Shown piece after piece: positions 6,566 through 7,754 of a DNA stretch of 7,754 nt (its first letter is position 1; the number at the start of each line of letters is the position of its first letter). The stretch spans positions 1 to 7,754 of the forward strand of contig JAAUTT010000184.1 of the NCBI GenBank assembly GCA_012031335.1, read 5' to 3'. The stretch comes from Bacteroidales bacterium (GTDB lineage Bacteria; Bacteroidota; Bacteroidia; Bacteroidales; JAAUTT01). Both the position numbers and the translations under genes were made by a program. A model generated the notes under the pieces. It made no database searches. It saw only the letters and a list, made by a program, of their open reading frames with translations, and had not been told where the DNA came from.

Positions 6566-6875
6566 ATATTAAAGCAATCCCTTATAATAATGAATACAAA
6601 CTTCAAAGGGAAAACATTGCTACAGATATAAAGTTCTCCCCTGGCTCCCGAATTTAAACAGGGTGAATGCATCGCTTGCAGGAAGAACTATTCACTGACA
6701 TAGTTAAGAACAAATAAAGAAACAAAGTTTTAGATAAAAAGGAGATTAAAATCTGGTTTCGGGTTGATTAAACATAAATTAAGCCTAAGATATTTGATTT
6801 GCCTTTCAGGCTGTATCTGGTGCTCTTTCTTCGGGCATAAGCCTGATACTGGTGCTCCTGGTTACTTCTCCAGGG
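6566..6875. other. Intergenic region downstream of radC, no gene found
   Basis: No supported coding sequence or RNA gene. The radC frame stays open past its stop for about 35 codons, but that segment has no protein-like features. Structures seen: a hairpin right after the radC stop (CCTGG 6857-6861 / CCAGG 6870-6874, no U-tract), imperfect direct repeats at 6808-6857, and a 6-bp inverted repeat GTGAAT/ATTCAC (6663-6668 / 6690-6695) enclosing a TGCA-TCGCT-TGCA element. The promoter for the GNAT-upp pair should lie at the low end. AATATTTG (6570-6563, minus) is a one-mismatch -7 candidate with no well-spaced -33 element. Confidence 0.45.
6808..6857. repeat. Imperfect 18-bp direct repeat, 32-bp period
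   Basis: Copies at 6808-6825 and 6840-6857 share 14 of 18 bases and end in the identical CTGGTGCTC. TCAGGCT (6806-6812) and AGCCTGA (6840-6846) are also perfect inverted repeats, so the same DNA could fold into a stem. It lies just 3' of radC. A role in RNA 3'-end processing is possible but not shown. Confidence 0.5.
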
Positions 6876-7557
6876 TTAAATTATTCCTTCGTCGGCAAAG
6901 CTGTAATAATTTTTTTCGCAAACGATAATATGATCGAGAACGGCTATATCCATGAATTTAGCAGCTTCCTTTGCTTTTTGGGTAATGGATATGTCGTTAT
7001 CGCTCGGTTTGTGATTCCCCGAAGGGTGGTTATGACACAAAATCACCGACGATGCCAGTTTTTCAATGGCAGGCTTGAGAATTAGCCGTATGTCGGTAAC
7101 GGTTCCGCTCACGCCTCCCTGACTCACCCGGATTTTATCAATAACTCTGTTGGAGCGGTTAAGCAACAGCACCCAGAATTCCTCATGCGGAATATCGGCC
7201 AGTAATGGCTGAAACAGGTCGAACACATCGTTGCTCGACTGTATCTGAACCTTATCGGGTGCATCTTCCTTTGCGACGTCTGCCTAATTCCAGAGCGGCA
7301 ACTATGCTGATGGCTTTGGCTTCGCCTATGCCTCTGAATTTCTGAAGATCGGTTACCGTAAACTTACCAAGGGTACTTAGATTGTTATCGGCCGACTGTA
7401 AAATATGGCGCGAAAGCCCTACAGCTGTTTCTTCCGAGTTTCCCGATCCGATGATGATAGCGATAAGCTCAGCATCGCTCAGCGAAGTTATACCTTTGGC
7501 AAGAAGTTTTTCTCTCGGACGGTCTTCTTCGGCCCAGTCTTTAATTTTCAAGGTCAT
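6876..7557 (-). CDS. radC: RadC-family JAMM/MPN+ protein, interrupted by a +1 frameshift
   Basis: RadC (UPF0758) proteins have an N-terminal helix-hairpin-helix region and a C-terminal JAMM metalloprotease-like domain. Despite the name, a DNA-repair role is not established. Two frames are present, 7557-7252 and a second ending at 6876. Removing one G at 7268-7269 joins them as ELGRRRKEDAPDKVQIQSSN into a 226-residue protein of normal length. It begins MTLKIKDWAEEDRPREKLL. The HhH part is LQKFRGIGEAKAISIVAALE (71-90). The JAMM metal site is complete: His175-x-His177, Ser185 and Asp188 in HNHPSGNHKPSDND, with an upstream Glu in HEEFW (124-128). The C-terminus HIIVCEKNYYSFADEG (209-224) is family-typical. 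ATG 7557 is the natural start. It is separated from its neighbours by more than 300 bp downstream and about 200 bp upstream, so it is probably monocistronic. The gap between the frames matches a linker, so the metal site itself is unaffected. Confidence 0.92.
7268..7269 (-). other. radC: Apparent one-base insertion in radC
   Basis: Minus-strand CGTCGCAAAGGAAGATGCACC reads R-R-K-G-R-C-T and stops at 7252. Dropping one G gives R-R-K-E-D-A-P-D-K-V-Q, continuous with the downstream JAMM frame. The downstream start near 7226 is an artefact of the break. Confidence 0.85.
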
Positions 7558-7579
7558 TGTTGGCTCAATTGATGAAAAT

Positions 7580-7587
7580 CAAAAATA
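7580..7587 (-). promoter_or_regulatory. Candidate Bacteroidota -7 element upstream of radC
   Basis: Minus-strand TATTTTTG fits TAnnTTTG exactly and sits 22 bp before the radC ATG. It lies in a T-rich run, so a chance match is likely, and no TTTG or TTG is found at the usual 17-23 nt upstream. Treat as a weak candidate. Confidence 0.25.
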
Positions 7588-7645
7588 AAAAAAAAGTTCA
7601 TAAATGTGTTTATGTACAAGCCTGATATAATCGTAAAATAAGATT

Positions 7646-7664
7646 TTGAAAGCCAGGCTTTCAA
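7646..7664. repeat. Perfect 9+1+9 palindrome
   Basis: TTGAAAGCCAGGCTTTCAA is a perfect inverted repeat of nine bases around a single central base, about 90 bp upstream of the radC start. It could be an operator for a dimeric regulator. On the minus strand it could instead be a hairpin (7-bp stem, 5-nt loop) followed by AATCTTATTTT, weakly terminator-like for a gene beyond the right edge. The sequence does not decide between these. Confidence 0.6.
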
Positions 7665-7754
7665 TAGTATTGAAAACATCATAGTGGGCATACTTTCTTC
7701 CGTTTCCTTATAAACATGGGTTATTATTATTCGGCAGCCCTCACTTATCCAAAG

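Noticed and set aside
6563..6600. TTTG ... AATATTTG as a -33/-7 promoter for the GNAT-upp pair
   Set aside because: The -7 has one mismatch and the spacing to TTTG (6600-6597) is about 26 nt, longer than the usual range.
6630..6700. tRNA-like or small RNA gene around the GTGAAT/ATTCAC repeat and CTGGCTCCCGAATT
   Set aside because: No acceptor/T-arm/anticodon combination can be assembled, and stems are only 4-6 bp.
7556..7754. An open minus-strand frame of about 66 codons from the right edge to a TGA overlapping the radC ATG
   Set aside because: The translation is Phe/Ile-rich because of T runs, contains no recognisable motif, crosses the perfect palindrome, and is short enough to be open by chance.

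Overview
The window looks like a stretch of ordinary housekeeping chromosome from a Gram-negative member of the Bacteroidota, probably Bacteroidales-like. The reasons are a lipid A kinase gene (lpxK), a short lipoprotein with a Cys-Lys-Lys-Asp lipidation site, AT-rich leaders with no clear Shine-Dalgarno sequences, and protein sequences (PNP, SppA, RadC, Upp, and an acetyltransferase-like protein next to upp) that read as Bacteroidota versions of their families. The taxon is inferred from family knowledge, not from a search.

Layout, left to right. Positions 1-96 are non-coding and may hold the end of an insertion sequence or dispersed repeat. A small lipoprotein gene lies at 97-429 (-). An AT-rich gap at 430-675 separates it from a minus-strand operon, transcribed sppA (4341-2572), lpxK (2546-1442), pnp (1485-676). 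A 129-bp divergent spacer separates sppA from folK (4471-4959, +). folK converges on upp (5627-4973, -), which is translationally coupled by an ATGA overlap to an upstream GNAT/FemAB-like gene (about 6538-5624, -). A 300+ bp gap holding imperfect repeats follows. radC (7557-6876, -) comes next, and the right edge is a non-coding leader with a perfect 9+1+9 palindrome.

The main non-routine result is that four of the seven conserved genes are broken by small indels when read literally: lpxK at 2414, upp at about 5507-5510, the GNAT-like gene at 5688-5693 and 5877-5882, and radC at 7268-7269. On both sides of each break the protein is well preserved, there are no substitution-type stop codons, and four of the five sites are in short homopolymers. 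LpxK is normally essential in organisms with lipid A. Uncorrected sequencing or assembly indels are therefore the best explanation, with very recent gene decay as the alternative. The features give the reconstructed full-length genes.

Functionally the window mixes envelope biogenesis (LpxK, SppA, lipoprotein), purine and pyrimidine salvage (PNP, Upp), folate synthesis (FolK) and a RadC-type JAMM protein. Two active-site details deserve attention: an Asp in place of the base-selecting Asn in PNP, and a divergent PRPP loop in Upp. I see no CRISPR array, RNA gene, toxin-antitoxin pair, phage gene or recognisable new defence system.
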